This document shows positions 1-8,101 of a stretch of 64,000 bases of DNA, piece after piece. Origin of the DNA: CAWCXF01 sp963799455. Lineage in GTDB: Bacteria; Pseudomonadota; Alphaproteobacteria; Rhodobacterales; Rhodobacteraceae. Both the position numbers and the translations under genes were made by a program. Below the pieces are notes generated by a model that was not told the DNA's origin, did no database searches, and saw only the letters and a program-made list of their open reading frames with translations. Positions within the stretch are counted from its first letter, which is position 1. The number at the start of each line of letters is the position of its first letter. The DNA is taken from the NCBI GenBank assembly GCA_963799455.1, contig CAWCXF010000008.1:744001-808000 (forward strand). Direction: 5' to 3'.

Positions 1-253
1 CGAGCGCGCCCTGGTTGAGCACGCGCGCGCCTTCGCCCAGCGCGATCGCCGGATCGAAGGGGTCGGCCGACCCCACCGTCGCGCCGGGACGCACCTCCAC
101 CACCAGCCCCTCGGTGGCGTCGTCGAGCCCGTCGGCGTCGTCGCCCGTGCAGACGACGAGGCCGAACGCCGTCACGGCGCACTCGGCCCGGGCCTCGGTG
201 GCGAGGGCCAGCGACAAGGCGCAGAGCGACAGGGTGGGGAGCGGACGGAACAT
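1..253 (-). CDS. Secreted protein with autotransporter-like N-terminus, partial
   Basis: An open frame starts at an ATG (complement of 251-253) and runs off the left edge of the window without a stop, giving 84 visible residues. The start MFRPLPTLSLCALSLALA ending in ATEARA is a Sec signal peptide. The mature part begins ECAVTAFGLVVCTGDD and then has short hydrophobic strands with Gly/Asn-Gln turns (VLNQGAL at the edge). Passenger domains of alphaproteobacterial autotransporters and other repeat-rich surface proteins begin this way, often with two early cysteines. The family call is an inference from style, because the diagnostic C-terminal barrel would lie outside the window. It faces the same way as the glycerophosphodiesterase upstream, 79 bp away. 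Confidence 0.55.
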   Translation of the reverse strand, partial: MFRPLPTLSLCALSLALATEARAECAVTAFGLVVCTGDDADGLDDATEGLVVEVRPGATVGSADPFDPAIALGEGARVLNQGAL

Positions 254-332
254 GGGCTACCTCGTCAACGCACAGGGCAAGGGGCGGCGTCGCGCCGCCC
301 CGGCCCAAGAAGGTTAACGCGCCCCGAGGGGA

Positions 333-1592
333 TCAGTCGAGCCCCATGCAGGAGGCGTAGAAGCTCACCGTCGCGGGCCAGTCGGAGAAGATGCCCTCGA
401 CGCCCACGTCCTGCGCGAGCACGTCGATCATCTCGTAGACGAGCCCGTCGCCGCGCTCGCGGGCGGCGTCCGCCACCGACTGCCAATACCAGCCGCCGCC
501 GTCCACCGAGAGCGGCCCCGAGCGCTCCATCGACCAGGCGATGATGCTCAGGCCGGCCGCCTTGGCCTCCTCGGCGTAGGCCGAGGGCACGATCTCGCCC
601 TCGTCGTCGAGCGTCACCAGCATCCATTGCGGGGGCGCGATGTAGCGCACGCCCATGTCGGCGAGCGCCTGCATGGTCGGCTCGAAGGTCGAGGGGTCGC
701 CGGGGTCGAGGAGCCGGCCCTCGGACCCTTCGGTCGGCTCGGGCGCCTCGTAGCGGTCGTCGAGATAGACCGCCTGGGCGCCGAACTCGGGCTCGTCCTC
801 GATCCAGGTGAGGATGTCCGCGAGCAGGAAGGACTGAGGCCACACGTCCTCGGGCGGGATGCCCGCGGCCTTGTACTCGTCGATCATCGCCCGGGCGTAG
901 TCCTCCTGGCTCATGCCCTCGTAGGGCATCCCGACCACGGGGGTCTTCAGCTCGGGCGTGAACTTGGCGCCGAGGTCGCGGAAGAGCGCGATCGACTCGG
1001 CATGCGTCATCAGCTCGCCCCCGCCCGCGGCGTAGAGGTCGGTGCGGAAGTCGGCCGTGCCGCCCTGGTATTCCTCGGGCGTGGTGGCGGTGGGGTCGGA
1101 GGCGTCCATCTTGCCGCGCAGCGTCTCGAACTCCGCGAGCGTGATGTCGGAGGTGCGGCACTCGGCCGAGGCCTCGGCGCCCTCGGTGGCCGGCGCGAAG
1201 CCCTGGGTGCACTTCGAGGCCAGGTCGGTCGTCAGGATGTCGGTGGTGGTGGCCAGGTCGTCCTGGGCGTGGCGGCAGACCAGCTCCTTGTCGGCGGTGA
1301 AGGTCACGTCGCATTCGAGGATGCCGGCGCCCATGGCTGCTGCGGCTCGGTTCGATTCCACCGTGTGCTCGGGGAACTGGAGCGGCGCGCCGCGGTGGCC
1401 GATCGAGAACAGCGTGCGCCTGGGCTCCTGGGCGAGGCAGGCCGCCAGCGCGTCCTTCAGCTCGCCCTCGCGCATGGCGTCAACGAGGTAGCCCGGCCGC
1501 GGCCCGAGCGTGATGGCGGCGGCGTCCTGGGCCTGGACGCCCGCGGCGGCGCAGGGGCCCAGGAACAGGGCGGCGACGAGTCTCTTCGGCAT
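333..1592 (-). CDS. Periplasmic glycerophosphodiester phosphodiesterase
   Basis: This 419-residue protein should hydrolyse glycerophosphodiesters to sn-glycerol 3-phosphate and an alcohol in the periplasm (GDPD/GlpQ family). I chose the ATG at 1592, not the codon 33 bases earlier, because it gives a clean signal peptide (MPKRLVAALFLGPCAAAGVQAQ) and a GAGGA ribosome site lies about 11 bases upstream. Family hallmarks are visible: the HRG loop followed by PEHT, then the ILECDV strand carrying the Glu-x-Asp metal ligands, then a second catalytic His in VCRHAQDDL. The C-terminal half has the family's TIM-barrel features, including an APPQWM stretch. The substrate is unproven. No transporter for glycerol phosphate is next to it. 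Confidence 0.9.
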   Translation of the reverse strand: MPKRLVAALFLGPCAAAGVQAQDAAAITLGPRPGYLVDAMREGELKDALAACLAQEPRRTLFSIGHRGAPLQFPEHTVESNRAAAAMGAGILECDVTFTADKELVCRHAQDDLATTTDILTTDLASKCTQGFAPATEGAEASAECRTSDITLAEFETLRGKMDASDPTATTPEEYQGGTADFRTDLYAAGGGELMTHAESIALFRDLGAKFTPELKTPVVGMPYEGMSQEDYARAMIDEYKAAGIPPEDVWPQSFLLADILTWIEDEPEFGAQAVYLDDRYEAPEPTEGSEGRLLDPGDPSTFEPTMQALADMGVRYIAPPQWMLVTLDDEGEIVPSAYAEEAKAAGLSIIAWSMERSGPLSVDGGGWYWQSVADAARERGDGLVYEMIDVLAQDVGVEGIFSDWPATVSFYASCMGLD

Positions 1593-1693
1593 GATGCGAT
1601 CCTCGTGAGTGGCGGCGTCCCGCACGCCGTCTCACGCCAGTGTGACCGCCGCGTGATGCGCGCGCAATCGGGGCCCGGCCCCGACCGCGGGGT

Positions 1694-1739
1694 CCAGGGG
1701 CACGCGTGCTCCTGGCGGGGGCCGGGGGGCGGAGCCCCC
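1694..1739. terminator. Two consecutive GC hairpins between the DUF1045 gene and the GDPD gene
   Basis: A near-perfect palindrome at 1694-1715 (core GGGCACGCGTGC) is followed at 1725-1739 by GGGGGC-GGA-GCCCCC. The second hairpin begins two bases past the stop codon of the minus-strand DUF1045 gene, so it most likely ends that transcript. Neither strand has a long T-run. The first hairpin shares its core with the palindrome at 61989-62008. Confidence 0.5.
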
Positions 1740-1740
1740 G

Positions 1741-2424
1741 CTACCTCGACAGCAAAAAGCGCTCGACGACCCTGAAGAGCCCGTCCCCCTCCTCCACGAG
1801 CGCCACGGCGTCGAGCACGAAGGGCCTCGGCAGCAGCCGCTCGACGACGGGCTGCAGCGCCGCCTCGACCGCCGCGCCCTCGGCGTCGTCGAGCGGCCCC
1901 GTGAGCGTGACGTGGAAGGTGAACGCCTCCATGACATGCGGATAGCCCCACCGCGCCAGCAGCGCCTCCTGGCGCGCGGAGAGCCCCGCCGCGCGGCGGC
2001 GCGCCAGCTCGGCCTCGCCCGACGGGGCGCGCAGCGGGTCGGTCGCGCGCACCACCTCGGCCGCGAGCGCGCCCAGCTCGGACGCGTCGCCCGAGGGGAC
2101 GAGGGCCACGAAGCCGCCCTCCCGCGCCAGCCGCAGCCCGTCGCAGCGCGCGGGCGCCAGCGAGGCCGCGAGCGCCTCGACCGCCGCCCGCGCGTCCCCC
2201 GACGAGACCCCCTCGGCGAGCCGCATCGGCGCGCGCAGCGTGGCGTGGAGGCCGTAGCGGCGCGGTCCGTCGGTGATCTCCGCGGCGGGCCGCGGCAGGC
2301 CGGGCGGGTCGAGCCGCGGCACCCGCGCGCCAGGGGCCGGATCCCAGCCCAGCCAGGCGGCGCCGAAGGCGGCGAGCGGCCCCGGCGGCGGGGTCCAGTA
2401 GACGGCGTGACGATGCGGCTCCAT
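1741..2424 (-). CDS. DUF1045 / phosphonate-metabolism-associated protein (2H phosphoesterase-like)
   Basis: A 227-residue cytosolic protein starting at the ATG at 2424. It opens with HAVYWTPPPGPLAAFGAAWLG, the typical opening of the DUF1045 family (TIGR03223-type 'putative phosphonate metabolism protein'), which is usually encoded beside phn carbon-phosphorus lyase genes. Two short H-x-T/S-type motifs, GLHATLRAP near residue 50 and FTFHVTLTGP near residue 175, match the twin histidine motifs of the 2H phosphoesterase fold (2'-5' RNA ligase-like). This suggests a cyclic phosphodiesterase-type activity on a sugar phosphate. The neighbour phnM, facing away, supports a role in phosphonate use. 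No other phn gene is in the window. The biochemical role is an inference. Confidence 0.8.
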   Translation of the reverse strand: MEPHRHAVYWTPPPGPLAAFGAAWLGWDPAPGARVPRLDPPGLPRPAAEITDGPRRYGLHATLRAPMRLAEGVSSGDARAAVEALAASLAPARCDGLRLAREGGFVALVPSGDASELGALAAEVVRATDPLRAPSGEAELARRRAAGLSARQEALLARWGYPHVMEAFTFHVTLTGPLDDAEGAAVEAALQPVVERLLPRPFVLDAVALVEEGDGLFRVVERFLLSR

Positions 2425-2520
2425 GGCGCTCCTCTCGCGGATGCCCGCGGCCGGGCCGCCGGGCGCGGCTCGCGGGACCGGACGGGCCGGCGCTTCGGTC
2501 GCGCCCGCGGCCGGACCGCC

Positions 2521-2603
2521 GACGGCGGGTCCGAACGCGGACGGCGGGTCCGAACGCCGACGGCGGGTCCGAACGCGGACGGCGGGTCCGAACGCGGACG
2601 GCG
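2521..2603. repeat. 19-bp tandem repeat array A (about 4.4 copies)
   Basis: The unit GACGGCGGGTCCGAACGCG occurs head to tail at 2521, 2540, 2559 and 2578, followed by a partial unit. The second copy has one substitution at its last base. The period (19) is not a multiple of three, so the array cannot encode a peptide repeat in one frame. It lies in the gap between the DUF1045 gene and phnM and resembles array B downstream of phnM. Confidence 0.95.
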
Positions 2604-3114
2604 CCCTCTTGCCGCGGGACGGGAGCGGCGTCGAGGCGTCGCCGCGGTCCCGCGCGTCCCGGACGGCGTCGACGACCTCGCCGCGCGCCGCCTCCGCCTC
2701 GCGCGCGGGGCCCGACTTCCGGGCGGGGCTCGGCGCCGTCCCGGCGGTCCCCGCATCTCGGCACCTCGCGGCCTCGCGCGCGCGAGGCCCGGCGGGCCGG
2801 CCCCGTGCGGGAGGGCCGCTCGAGCACCTCCCGAAGCTCCTCGGCGAGCGCGTCATGTCCCGCGACTTCGACAGGCAGGTCGCGGAGCGTCAGACATACC
2901 TCGCGCGCCCGCCCGCCCCGTGGTCGCGGGCGGCCGCGTCCGGAGCCCTGCTCGGGCCGGGCCGCGCACTCCCCATGCGCGAACGCGCGCGCCCGCGGCG
3001 ACGACGCGCGCGCCCGCGGCGCCGGCGCCCCTCCCCATCGGGCGCGAGGCGCGCTAAGCGGGGCCTTTCGCCGCCCCTGCCGCCGCGAGGACCGGCGCCG
3101 CGAGGACCGACGCC
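2604..3114. other. Gene-poor spacer upstream of phnM
   Basis: No gene can be supported in these roughly 510 bases. The open frames crossing them are dominated by Arg, Gly, Pro and Ala, as expected of GC-rich noncoding DNA. A short minus-strand stretch around 2815-2905 translates with a more protein-like composition (LRDLPVEVAGHDALAEELRE), so a decayed gene cannot be excluded. Any phnM promoter must lie here; I see no convincing -35/-10 pair. Confidence 0.5.
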
Positions 3115-4311
3115 ATGACCCCGAGCCGCACCGCGCCCCTCCACGACCCGGTCCCGGCCTCGGACCGGGCCGGGGAGAGCGTCCTCGCCGGCGCCGTGCT
3201 GGTGCTGCCCGAGGAGACGGTGCGCGGCAGCGTGGTGGTGCGCGGCGGCCTCATCGCCGAGATCGGCCAGGGGCGAGGCGTGCCGCGCGGCGCGGTGGAC
3301 TGCGAGGGCGACCTGCTGGCGCCGGGCCTGGTCGAGCTGCACACCGACAACCTCGAGCGCCACCTGGAGCCGCGGCCGGGCGTGAGCTGGCCCGCGCGCG
3401 CCGCCGTCGCCGCGCACGACGCGGAGCTGGCGGGTTGCGGGATCACCACCGTGTTCGACGCGCTGCGCGTGGGCTCGATCCCGAGCCACGAGGCCGCGGG
3501 CTTCGGCGAATACGCGCGCGCGCTCGTCACCGAGATCGGGGCGATGCGCGCGGCCGGCGCGCTCAGGCTCGACCACCACCTCCACCTGCGCGCCGAGATC
3601 TGCTCGGAGACGCTGGAGGGCGAGCTCGCGCTCTACGGCCCCGAGGACGGCGTCGGCGTCGTCAGCCTGATGGACCACACCCCCGGCCAGCGCCAGTTCC
3701 GCGACACCGCGTCCTTCGAGCGCTTCCTGCGCGACCGCCAAGGCATGGGGGCGCAAGCCTTCCAAGCCTACGCCGCGCATCTGAAGGGCCTCCAGGCCCG
3801 CCTCGGCGCGCGCCACGAGGCCGCGGCCGTGGCCCTGGCCCGCAGGTGCGGCGCCGTGATCGCCAGCCACGACGACACCACCGCCGCGCACGTCGCGGCG
3901 TCGAGCGCGATCGGCGCGGCGCTGGCGGAGTTCCCCACCACGCTGGAGGCCGCCCGCGCCTGCCGCGAGGCGGGGATCGCCGTCATGATGGGGGCGCCCA
4001 ACCTGATGCGCGGCGGCTCGCATTCGGGCAACGTCGCGGCCGAGGAGCTGGCGCGCGCGGAGCTCCTCGACGTGCTGTCGTCGGACTACGTGCCAGCGGC
4101 CCTGCTCGCGGGCGCGCTCTCCTTGGGCGAGATCTGGGGCGACCTCGCGCGCGGCCTCGGCTGCGTCACCGCCGCGCCCGCGCGCGCGGCGGGGCTCGCG
4201 GACCGCGGCCGGATCGCCCCGGGCCTGCGCGCCGACCTCGTGCGCGTGGCCCGCGCGGGCGGCGTGCCCATGGCGCGCGGCGTCTGGTCCGCCGGCCGCC
4301 GCATCGCCTGA
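3115..4311 (+). CDS. phnM: Alpha-D-ribose 1-methylphosphonate 5-triphosphate diphosphatase PhnM
   Basis: This 398-residue amidohydrolase-superfamily enzyme removes pyrophosphate from ribose 1-methylphosphonate 5-triphosphate in the carbon-phosphorus lyase pathway. Diagnostic PhnM blocks are present in order: LVELHTDNLERHLEPRPGV (residues 72-90, metal-binding His and Asp), LRLDHHLHLRAEI (about 149-161), SHDDTT near 262, MGAPNLMRGGSHSGN (about 293-307) and DVLSSDYVP near 320. Length is normal for the family (about 380-400). The start at 3115 is the first ATG of the conserved frame. It stands alone: phnG-L are absent, and the only phosphonate-linked neighbour is the opposed DUF1045 gene. The core lyase must be elsewhere in the genome or missing. 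Confidence 0.95.
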   Translation: MTPSRTAPLHDPVPASDRAGESVLAGAVLVLPEETVRGSVVVRGGLIAEIGQGRGVPRGAVDCEGDLLAPGLVELHTDNLERHLEPRPGVSWPARAAVAAHDAELAGCGITTVFDALRVGSIPSHEAAGFGEYARALVTEIGAMRAAGALRLDHHLHLRAEICSETLEGELALYGPEDGVGVVSLMDHTPGQRQFRDTASFERFLRDRQGMGAQAFQAYAAHLKGLQARLGARHEAAAVALARRCGAVIASHDDTTAAHVAASSAIGAALAEFPTTLEAARACREAGIAVMMGAPNLMRGGSHSGNVAAEELARAELLDVLSSDYVPAALLAGALSLGEIWGDLARGLGCVTAAPARAAGLADRGRIAPGLRADLVRVARAGGVPMARGVWSAGRRIA

Positions 4312-4330
4312 ACGGGACCGCCCGCCGCGG

Positions 4331-4475
4331 GCCCGAGCGCGGACGGCGGGCCCGAGCGCGGACGGCGGGCCCGAGCGCGGACGGCGGGCCCGAGCGCGGA
4401 CGGCGGGCCCGAGCGCGGACGGCGGGCCCGAGCGCGGACGGCGGGCCCGAGCGCGGACGGCGGGCCCGAGCGCGG
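4331..4475. repeat. 19-bp tandem repeat array B (7 perfect copies plus a partial)
   Basis: The unit GCCCGAGCGCGGACGGCGG repeats without a mismatch from 4331 to 4463, then a decaying eighth copy follows. Rotated, the unit reads GACGGCGGGCCCGAGCGCG and differs from array A by only two bases, in the same orientation. The array starts 19 bases after the phnM stop. The 19-bp period cycles through all three frames, which creates long spurious Arg/Gly/Pro-rich open frames on both strands. Confidence 0.97.
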
Positions 4476-4804
4476 GCCGCGACACGGAACCGCCGCCGCG
4501 GGCCCGGCGCGGGCACGGGTCGCCGCCCGGGCGCGGATGACGAAGCCGGGACGCCCGCCGCGGGCCTGGATGCGGGCGGCACCCCCGAGGGCGGTCCGCG
4601 GATCCAGCCGCGGGCCGCGGCTTCGGGCGGGGCTCCTGGGCCGGGACGCCGGTCGGAGGCCGGGACATGGGTCTCTCGGCCCGGCGCGGGCGCGCGTTCC
4701 GATCGGGCGGGACCGGCCCGGACACGCCCGGCTCCTTCGCGCCCGGCTCCTTCGTGATCGCGTCATCCGGGCGCCCGACCGGCTCGGTCGGGCTGGACGA
4801 TGCT
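4476..4804. other. Spacer between the repeat array and the response regulator
   Basis: About 330 bases of GC-rich DNA with no supportable gene. Frames crossing it on either strand are low-complexity. I see no promoter, RNA or further repeat that I would defend. Confidence 0.5.
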
Positions 4805-5206
4805 CTAAGGCCCCTCCCGAGCGGTGCCGTCCCGGGCCGCTCTGCGCCGCTCGGACCCCGCCTCGCCGCCCTCCACCGCGGCGATCGCCGCGGCCAGGGC
4901 GGCCTCGTCGATGGGCTTGGACACCAGCGCGGCGGCGCGATGGCCCGGGGGCACCGCGCCGACCTGGCCCGAGACGACGATCGAGGGCACGCCGCGATCG
5001 GCGAGGGCGGCCACCAGCATAAGGCCGGTCGGCCCGTCCGCGAGGTCGAGATCGACCAGCGCCAGATCGGCGCACGTCTCCTCGCACAGGCACAGCGCGG
5101 GGCCCGAGGCGTCGGCGATGCAGGCGCATTCGTGCCCGAGCCCGAGGACGAGGTCCTCGATCATCATCGCCACCAGGGCGTTGTCCTCGCAGATGGCGAT
5201 TCGCAT
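4805..5206 (-). CDS. Single-domain response regulator (receiver only)
   Basis: A 133-residue protein starting at the ATG at 5206, preceded by a GGAG-type ribosome site; an upstream in-frame start would add an unlikely Gly/Pro-rich leader. It is one receiver domain: acidic pair E7-D8 (MRIAICEDNA), phosphoacceptor Asp52 in LVDLDL, the Ser/Thr position at VVSG near residue 79, and Lys97 in VSKP. There is no output domain, so it should pass phosphate or act by protein binding. It is the last gene of a minus-strand set after the KaiC-like ATPase and the histidine kinase, 102 bp downstream of the kinase, which is its likely partner. Confidence 0.88.
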   Translation of the reverse strand: MRIAICEDNALVAMMIEDLVLGLGHECACIADASGPALCLCEETCADLALVDLDLADGPTGLMLVAALADRGVPSIVVSGQVGAVPPGHRAAALVSKPIDEAALAAAIAAVEGGEAGSERRRAARDGTAREGP

Positions 5207-5308
5207 CCTGGCTCCCGCCGGCTCCAGGCCCCAACCGCCACGGGCCGGCCCGGTTTCATGCATGCGGGCGGTTTCGAGCGAGGCGAGCCCCCTTGCCCGG
5301 GGGATCCC

Positions 5309-6445
5309 TCAGGCCGCGGCCAGCGGGCCCGCGGGGCCCTCGGCCTCGATCCTCAGGCCGGCCGGGTCGTAGTCGGGCTCGACCGGGCCGTCGAAGAGCC
5401 CCGCCAGCGCGCCGGTGACGTAGCGCATGCCGTAGCCGAGCCGCGCGGGGGCCCGCGCCTCGGGCCCGCCGCGCTCGCGCCAGGAGAAGCGCGCGCGCCC
5501 GCCCTCGAAGGTTAGCGCCAGCTCGACCCGCCCCCCCTCCGCCGAGAGCGCCCCGTGCTTGAGCGCGTTCGTCACCAGCTCCTGCAGCACCAGCGCCAGG
5601 GTCTTCGCGGCCTCGGCGCGCAGGGGGCGGGTGGGCGCCGTCAGCGCCACCCGCCCGAAGGTCGAGCCGCCCTGCGCGCGCGCGTCGAGCGGCCCGCAGA
5701 ACGGGCCCAGGATCGCGCGCGCGACATCCTCGAAGGCCATCGCCTCGCCGGGCGCGTCGAAGAGCAGCGCGTGGACCGCCGCGAGCGCGGAAAGCCGGCT
5801 CTGGAAGGCCGCGAAGCGGTCGGCGTCGTTCGCGGCCGAGCGCTGGGTCATCTTGGCCATCGCCTGGACCGTGACCAGGATGTTCTTGACGCGGTGGTTG
5901 AGCTCGCGCCGGAGCCCCTCCTCCCGGTCGAGGCGGTCGCGCAGCAGGAACTGGCGCGTCCGCGCCGAGAGCGCGGCATGCACCGCCGTCACCAGCACGA
6001 GCGGCGCCACCGGCCGGGCGAGGTAGGTCACCTGCGCCTCGCCCCACTGGGCCTCGATCACGGCGCGCAGCGCGAAGGCGTCGGACGCGCCGTCGGCGAG
6101 CACCAGCACAGGCAGCTCCGACCAGGCCGGCTGGTCCATCAGCGCCCGGCCGACCGTCGCCAGCAGCTCCGCGCTCAACGCCTCCTGGGCGATCAGCAGG
6201 CAGCCGGCCTCGCCGAGCCCGGCCGCGATCTCGCAACCGCCCTCCACCGCGCGCACGCTCACGCCGCCCTCGCCCAGCGCGGCCGCCAGCACCCGCGCGT
6301 CGGCCCGGCGCGCGGCAGCCACCAGCACCGGCGCCGCGTCCGAGCCGCGACCGCCCTCCGGGGCGATGGGCGCGATGGGTGCGACGGGCTGCGGCGACTC
6401 CGGGCGAGGCCGGCGCGCCCGCTCGGAGGCCGCCTCGCCGCTCAC
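5309..6445 (-). CDS. HWE/HisKA_2-type histidine kinase with degenerate receiver domain
   Basis: The 378-residue cytosolic kinase has a GTG start. Residues 1-38 are a disordered Pro/Ala-rich lead. Residues about 40-160 fold like a receiver, but the phosphoacceptor position is Ala86 (LLIAQEAL) and the conserved Lys is Arg144 (YLARP), so this domain cannot be phosphorylated in the usual way. The HisKA_2-type dimerisation block carries the phospho-His184 in ELNHRVKNIL. The ATPase domain has an N-box around Asn293 (LQELVTNALKHGAL) and ends with a glycine-rich GYGMRYV segment. It lacks membrane spans, so it senses an internal cue. It begins 28 bp after the KaiC-like gene and is probably cotranscribed with it. 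Confidence 0.88.
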   Translation of the reverse strand: MSGEAASERARRPRPESPQPVAPIAPIAPEGGRGSDAAPVLVAAARRADARVLAAALGEGGVSVRAVEGGCEIAAGLGEAGCLLIAQEALSAELLATVGRALMDQPAWSELPVLVLADGASDAFALRAVIEAQWGEAQVTYLARPVAPLVLVTAVHAALSARTRQFLLRDRLDREEGLRRELNHRVKNILVTVQAMAKMTQRSAANDADRFAAFQSRLSALAAVHALLFDAPGEAMAFEDVARAILGPFCGPLDARAQGGSTFGRVALTAPTRPLRAEAAKTLALVLQELVTNALKHGALSAEGGRVELALTFEGGRARFSWRERGGPEARAPARLGYGMRYVTGALAGLFDGPVEPDYDPAGLRIEAEGPAGPLAAA

Positions 6446-6473
6446 GACGCCCGAGCGCGCCGGCGGGCCCTCA

Positions 6474-7952
6474 TCAGGCCCCGCTCACGCCAGGGGTCCA
6501 TCTCTCGGGCCGGGCCCCGGGGTGGGCCTCGCCGACCTCGACCCGGCCCGGCGCGATGACGAGGTCGCACACGTCGCGCAGATGCGAGCCGTGGCGCTTC
6601 TTGATCGGCGCGATGGTGCGGCGGATCCGCGAGCCGTCCTCGTGCATCCTGAGCAGAAGCACCATGTCGCCGAGGAAGCTCAGGTCGAAGCGCACGCTGT
6701 CGATCCGCTCCCCCAGCAGCCCCTGCTGGGCGACGACCATGATCGTGAGCACCTCGCGCCGGGCGAGGTACTTCATCAGGGTCTGGATGTCGAAGAGCGC
6801 CTGCGCCCCGTCGGCGAGCGAGGTCATGTAGCCGGTGAGCGAGTCGATCGCCACCATGCCGAGCCCGTCGCGCTCGGCCTCGGCCTGGACCATCTGGCTG
6901 AACTCGCCGGCCGACACCTCGTCGGGGCTGTAGTCGTGGACCGTTAGGCGTCCCGAGGCGTGGTGCTCGCGCATCGGCATGCCGAGCGCCTCGCAGCGGC
7001 GCAGGAAGGTTCCGAGCCGCTCGTCGAAGAGGAACAGCGCCACCCGCTCGCCGCGGCCGAGCACGGCCGCCATGTAGAGCGCCGCGATGGTGGACTTGCC
7101 GGTGCCGGCCTGGCCCACGACCATGGTGGTGGTGCCGGGCTCGAGCCCGCCGCCCGACAGCTCGTCGAGCCGCTCCATCCCCGAGGGCACCCGCTCCCTG
7201 GTGCCGGGCTCGGCGGCCGGCTCCGTTCCCCGCGCGCCCGAGGCCGGCACGACGCGGGGGAAGACGACGACGCCGCGGCCCTGGCGGACCGCCATGTCGT
7301 GCCAGCCGTCGTGGACGGGCACGCCGCGCATCTTGGAGATCTCGATCCGCCGGCGCGCTCGACCGAAGGCCGGCAGCGTCTTCGACATGTTGATGACGCC
7401 CTGCGCCACGCCGAGCGCCAGCGCGTCGCCCTCGGGCTCGCCCCCGGCGGCGGTGTCGAGGAGGAGCGCGGTGACGCCCATCGCATCGAGCGCGTCGCGC
7501 AGGGCGATCAACTCGCGGTGGTAGCGCGGCGGATCGCGCGTCAGCAGCCGCACCTCGAGGAGTGAGTCGTAGACCAGCCGCGCGGGGCGCACGCGCGCGA
7601 CGGCCTCCTCGATCGCCTCGCGGGTGCGGTCGAGCCTGAGGTCGGCGGTCTGGAAGATGGTCTGCTCCGAGGCGATGGCGCCCTCGCCCGCCTGGAGCTC
7701 GACGATCTCGACGCCCGCGAGGCCCCAACCATGCGAGGCGGCGATCGCGCGCAGCTCGCGCGCGGTCTGGCTCAGCGTGACGTAAAGGCCCCGCTCGCCC
7801 GCCCGCGCGCCCTCGATCAGGAACTGGAGCGCGAGCGTGGTCTTGCCGGCGCCGGGCGGCGCCTGGATCAGGTGCAGCCCGCCCTCCGGCAGCCCGCCGC
7901 GCAGGATCGCGTCGAGCCCCGCGTCGCCCGTCGGCTTGAGCCGGCCCGTCAT
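6474..7952 (-). CDS. KaiC-like double RecA/RAD55-family ATPase
   Basis: This 492-residue protein has two tandem RecA-like domains. Domain 1 has Walker A APPGAGKTT (residues 31-39) and Walker B RLVYDSL (125-131). Domain 2 has Walker A GQAGTGKST (280-288) and Walker B MVAIDSL. That is the KaiC layout and near its length (about 500-520). The ATG at 7952 follows a GGGGGAGG ribosome site. It is cotranscribed with a histidine kinase and a receiver protein. KaiA and KaiB are absent here, so a clock function should not be assumed. Such 'circadian clock protein KaiC' relatives in heterotrophs are mostly uncharacterised signalling ATPases. The frame stays open upstream of the start, but with random-looking composition. 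Confidence 0.88.
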   Translation of the reverse strand: MTGRLKPTGDAGLDAILRGGLPEGGLHLIQAPPGAGKTTLALQFLIEGARAGERGLYVTLSQTARELRAIAASHGWGLAGVEIVELQAGEGAIASEQTIFQTADLRLDRTREAIEEAVARVRPARLVYDSLLEVRLLTRDPPRYHRELIALRDALDAMGVTALLLDTAAGGEPEGDALALGVAQGVINMSKTLPAFGRARRRIEISKMRGVPVHDGWHDMAVRQGRGVVVFPRVVPASGARGTEPAAEPGTRERVPSGMERLDELSGGGLEPGTTTMVVGQAGTGKSTIAALYMAAVLGRGERVALFLFDERLGTFLRRCEALGMPMREHHASGRLTVHDYSPDEVSAGEFSQMVQAEAERDGLGMVAIDSLTGYMTSLADGAQALFDIQTLMKYLARREVLTIMVVAQQGLLGERIDSVRFDLSFLGDMVLLLRMHEDGSRIRRTIAPIKKRHGSHLRDVCDLVIAPGRVEVGEAHPGARPERWTPGVSGA

Positions 7953-7960
7953 CGGCGCCT

Positions 7961-8001
7961 CCCCCTCGCGGCCCCTTCCGAGGGAGGGGGCCGCGAGGGG
8001 G
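7961..8001 (-). promoter_or_regulatory. Perfect 15-bp stem-loop overlapping the ribosome site of the KaiC-like gene
   Basis: Arms at 7961-7975 (CCCCCTCGCGGCCCC) and 7987-8001 (its exact complement) enclose an 11-base loop. On the minus strand the stem ends with GGGGG directly followed by AGG and then the ATG at 7952, so part of the Shine-Dalgarno sequence is paired in the folded RNA. It could also end transcripts coming from the dehydrogenase/cytochrome genes. Both roles are inferred. Confidence 0.6.
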
Positions 8002-8101
8002 ATAGCCCGCCCGGCCCCGTCGCGGCAAGCCCGGCGCCTTGAGGACGCGGCGTCCGGCGGGCGCGTGGGGATGCGCGGCCGGCGCGGCGGCGCGGGCGGC
8101 C

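Noticed and set aside
4331..4475. CRISPR-like array near phnM
   Set aside because: The 19-base units are strictly head to tail without unique spacers, and no cas gene is present.
2805..4757. Very long Arg/Gly-rich open frames across phnM on both strands
   Set aside because: They are shadows of phnM plus the 19-bp array, whose period keeps all frames open; composition is unlike any protein.
6474..7952. A circadian clock (KaiABC) locus
   Set aside because: Only a KaiC-like double ATPase is present; no KaiA or KaiB is nearby, so clock function is unsupported.
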